From positions 30,605-94,604 of the forward strand of contig SEFA01000015.1 of assembly GCA_004210455.1 (NCBI GenBank): DNA of 64,000 nt. Reading direction: 5' to 3'. Shown here in pieces: positions 63,963-64,000 of the stretch; position 1 is the stretch's first letter, and the number at the start of each line of letters is the position of its first letter. The translations under genes were made by a program, and so were the position numbers. The DNA is from Rubrivivax sp. GTDB lineage: Bacteria > Pseudomonadota > Gammaproteobacteria > Burkholderiales > Burkholderiaceae_C. The notes below the pieces were generated by a model. It did not search any database. It saw nothing but the letters and a program-made list of their open reading frames with translations, and was not told where the DNA came from.

Positions 63963-64000
63963 ATCCAGGCGGCTGCCGGACGCGTGTGGCGCGATTTTCC

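Overview
The window is a high-GC (roughly two-thirds G+C) chromosomal segment of a Gram-negative bacterium. Gene order (pilMNOPQ-aroK-aroB-dgt-gltBD; ponA divergent from pilM; tyrS / M23 peptidase / anmK / erpA / rpsI-rplM), two MKK-type 16-stranded porins with 20-residue signal peptides, and a coq7-osmC-ilvA block all point to Betaproteobacteria, order Burkholderiales. Something near Roseateles/Mitsuaria/Rubrivivax is plausible, but that is inference and no rRNA or other phylogenetic marker was searched. Almost all of the sequence is coding; no tRNA, rRNA, CRISPR array, prophage or plasmid functions were seen.

Layout. 1-635: 5' part of an MlaF-like lipid-transport ATPase (minus, runs off the window). 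906-8040: plus-strand type IV pilus minor-pilin operon (pilE-like, fimT, pilV, pilW, pilX, pilY1) closed by a terminator. 8194-14521: glutamate synthase gltB-gltD (minus). 14593-15393: a REP-associated tyrosine transposase (RAYT) flanked by GGGGACAG-type palindromic repeats, inserted between gltB and dgt. 15396-18255: dgt, aroB, aroK. 18272-20341: a large Ig-like-repeat lipoprotein placed between aroK and pilQ. 20427-25656: pilQ, pilP, pilO, pilN, pilM with translational coupling. 26101-28545: penicillin-binding protein 1A, divergent from pilM. 28603-29212: cyaY and a small LptM-like lipoprotein. 29258-34572: a Dpp/Opp-type peptide ABC transporter (dppB, an M20 amidohydrolase, dppC, dppD, dppF) with no binding protein. 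34822-37204: two tandem porins. 37476-41906: coq7, an OsmC-family gene, a candidate small RNA, ilvA and a divergent CobT homologue. 41957-53483: a type II secretion locus, gspC divergent from gspGHIJKLMNDEF. 53546-58070: a PF06189-type 5'-nucleotidase and an exported tricorn-like S41 protease. 58228-63790: tyrS, an M23 peptidase, anmK, erpA, rpsI and rplM.

How the genes fit together. The window holds most of two related envelope machines: the type IV pilus (alignment complex PilMNOP, secretin PilQ, minor pilins and PilY1 adhesin) and a type II secretion system (pseudopilins GHIJK, platform CFLMN, secretin D, ATPase E). The prepilin peptidase, pilus motor ATPases and gspO are absent and must lie elsewhere. 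Around these are cell-wall genes (PBP1A, M23 endopeptidase, AnmK recycling kinase), nitrogen and amino-acid metabolism (GltBD, AroKB, IlvA) and peptide uptake.

The most unusual items are the Ig-repeat lipoprotein inside the pil-aro operon, the RAYT plus dispersed repeat copies, a promoter/terminator-bounded small RNA candidate with anti-Shine-Dalgarno-like CUCC motifs at 38781-38887, a CobT homologue lacking both canonical catalytic glutamates, a PilY1 with a degenerate VWA segment and eroded calcium loop, and a peptide transporter carrying a hydrolase but no binding protein.
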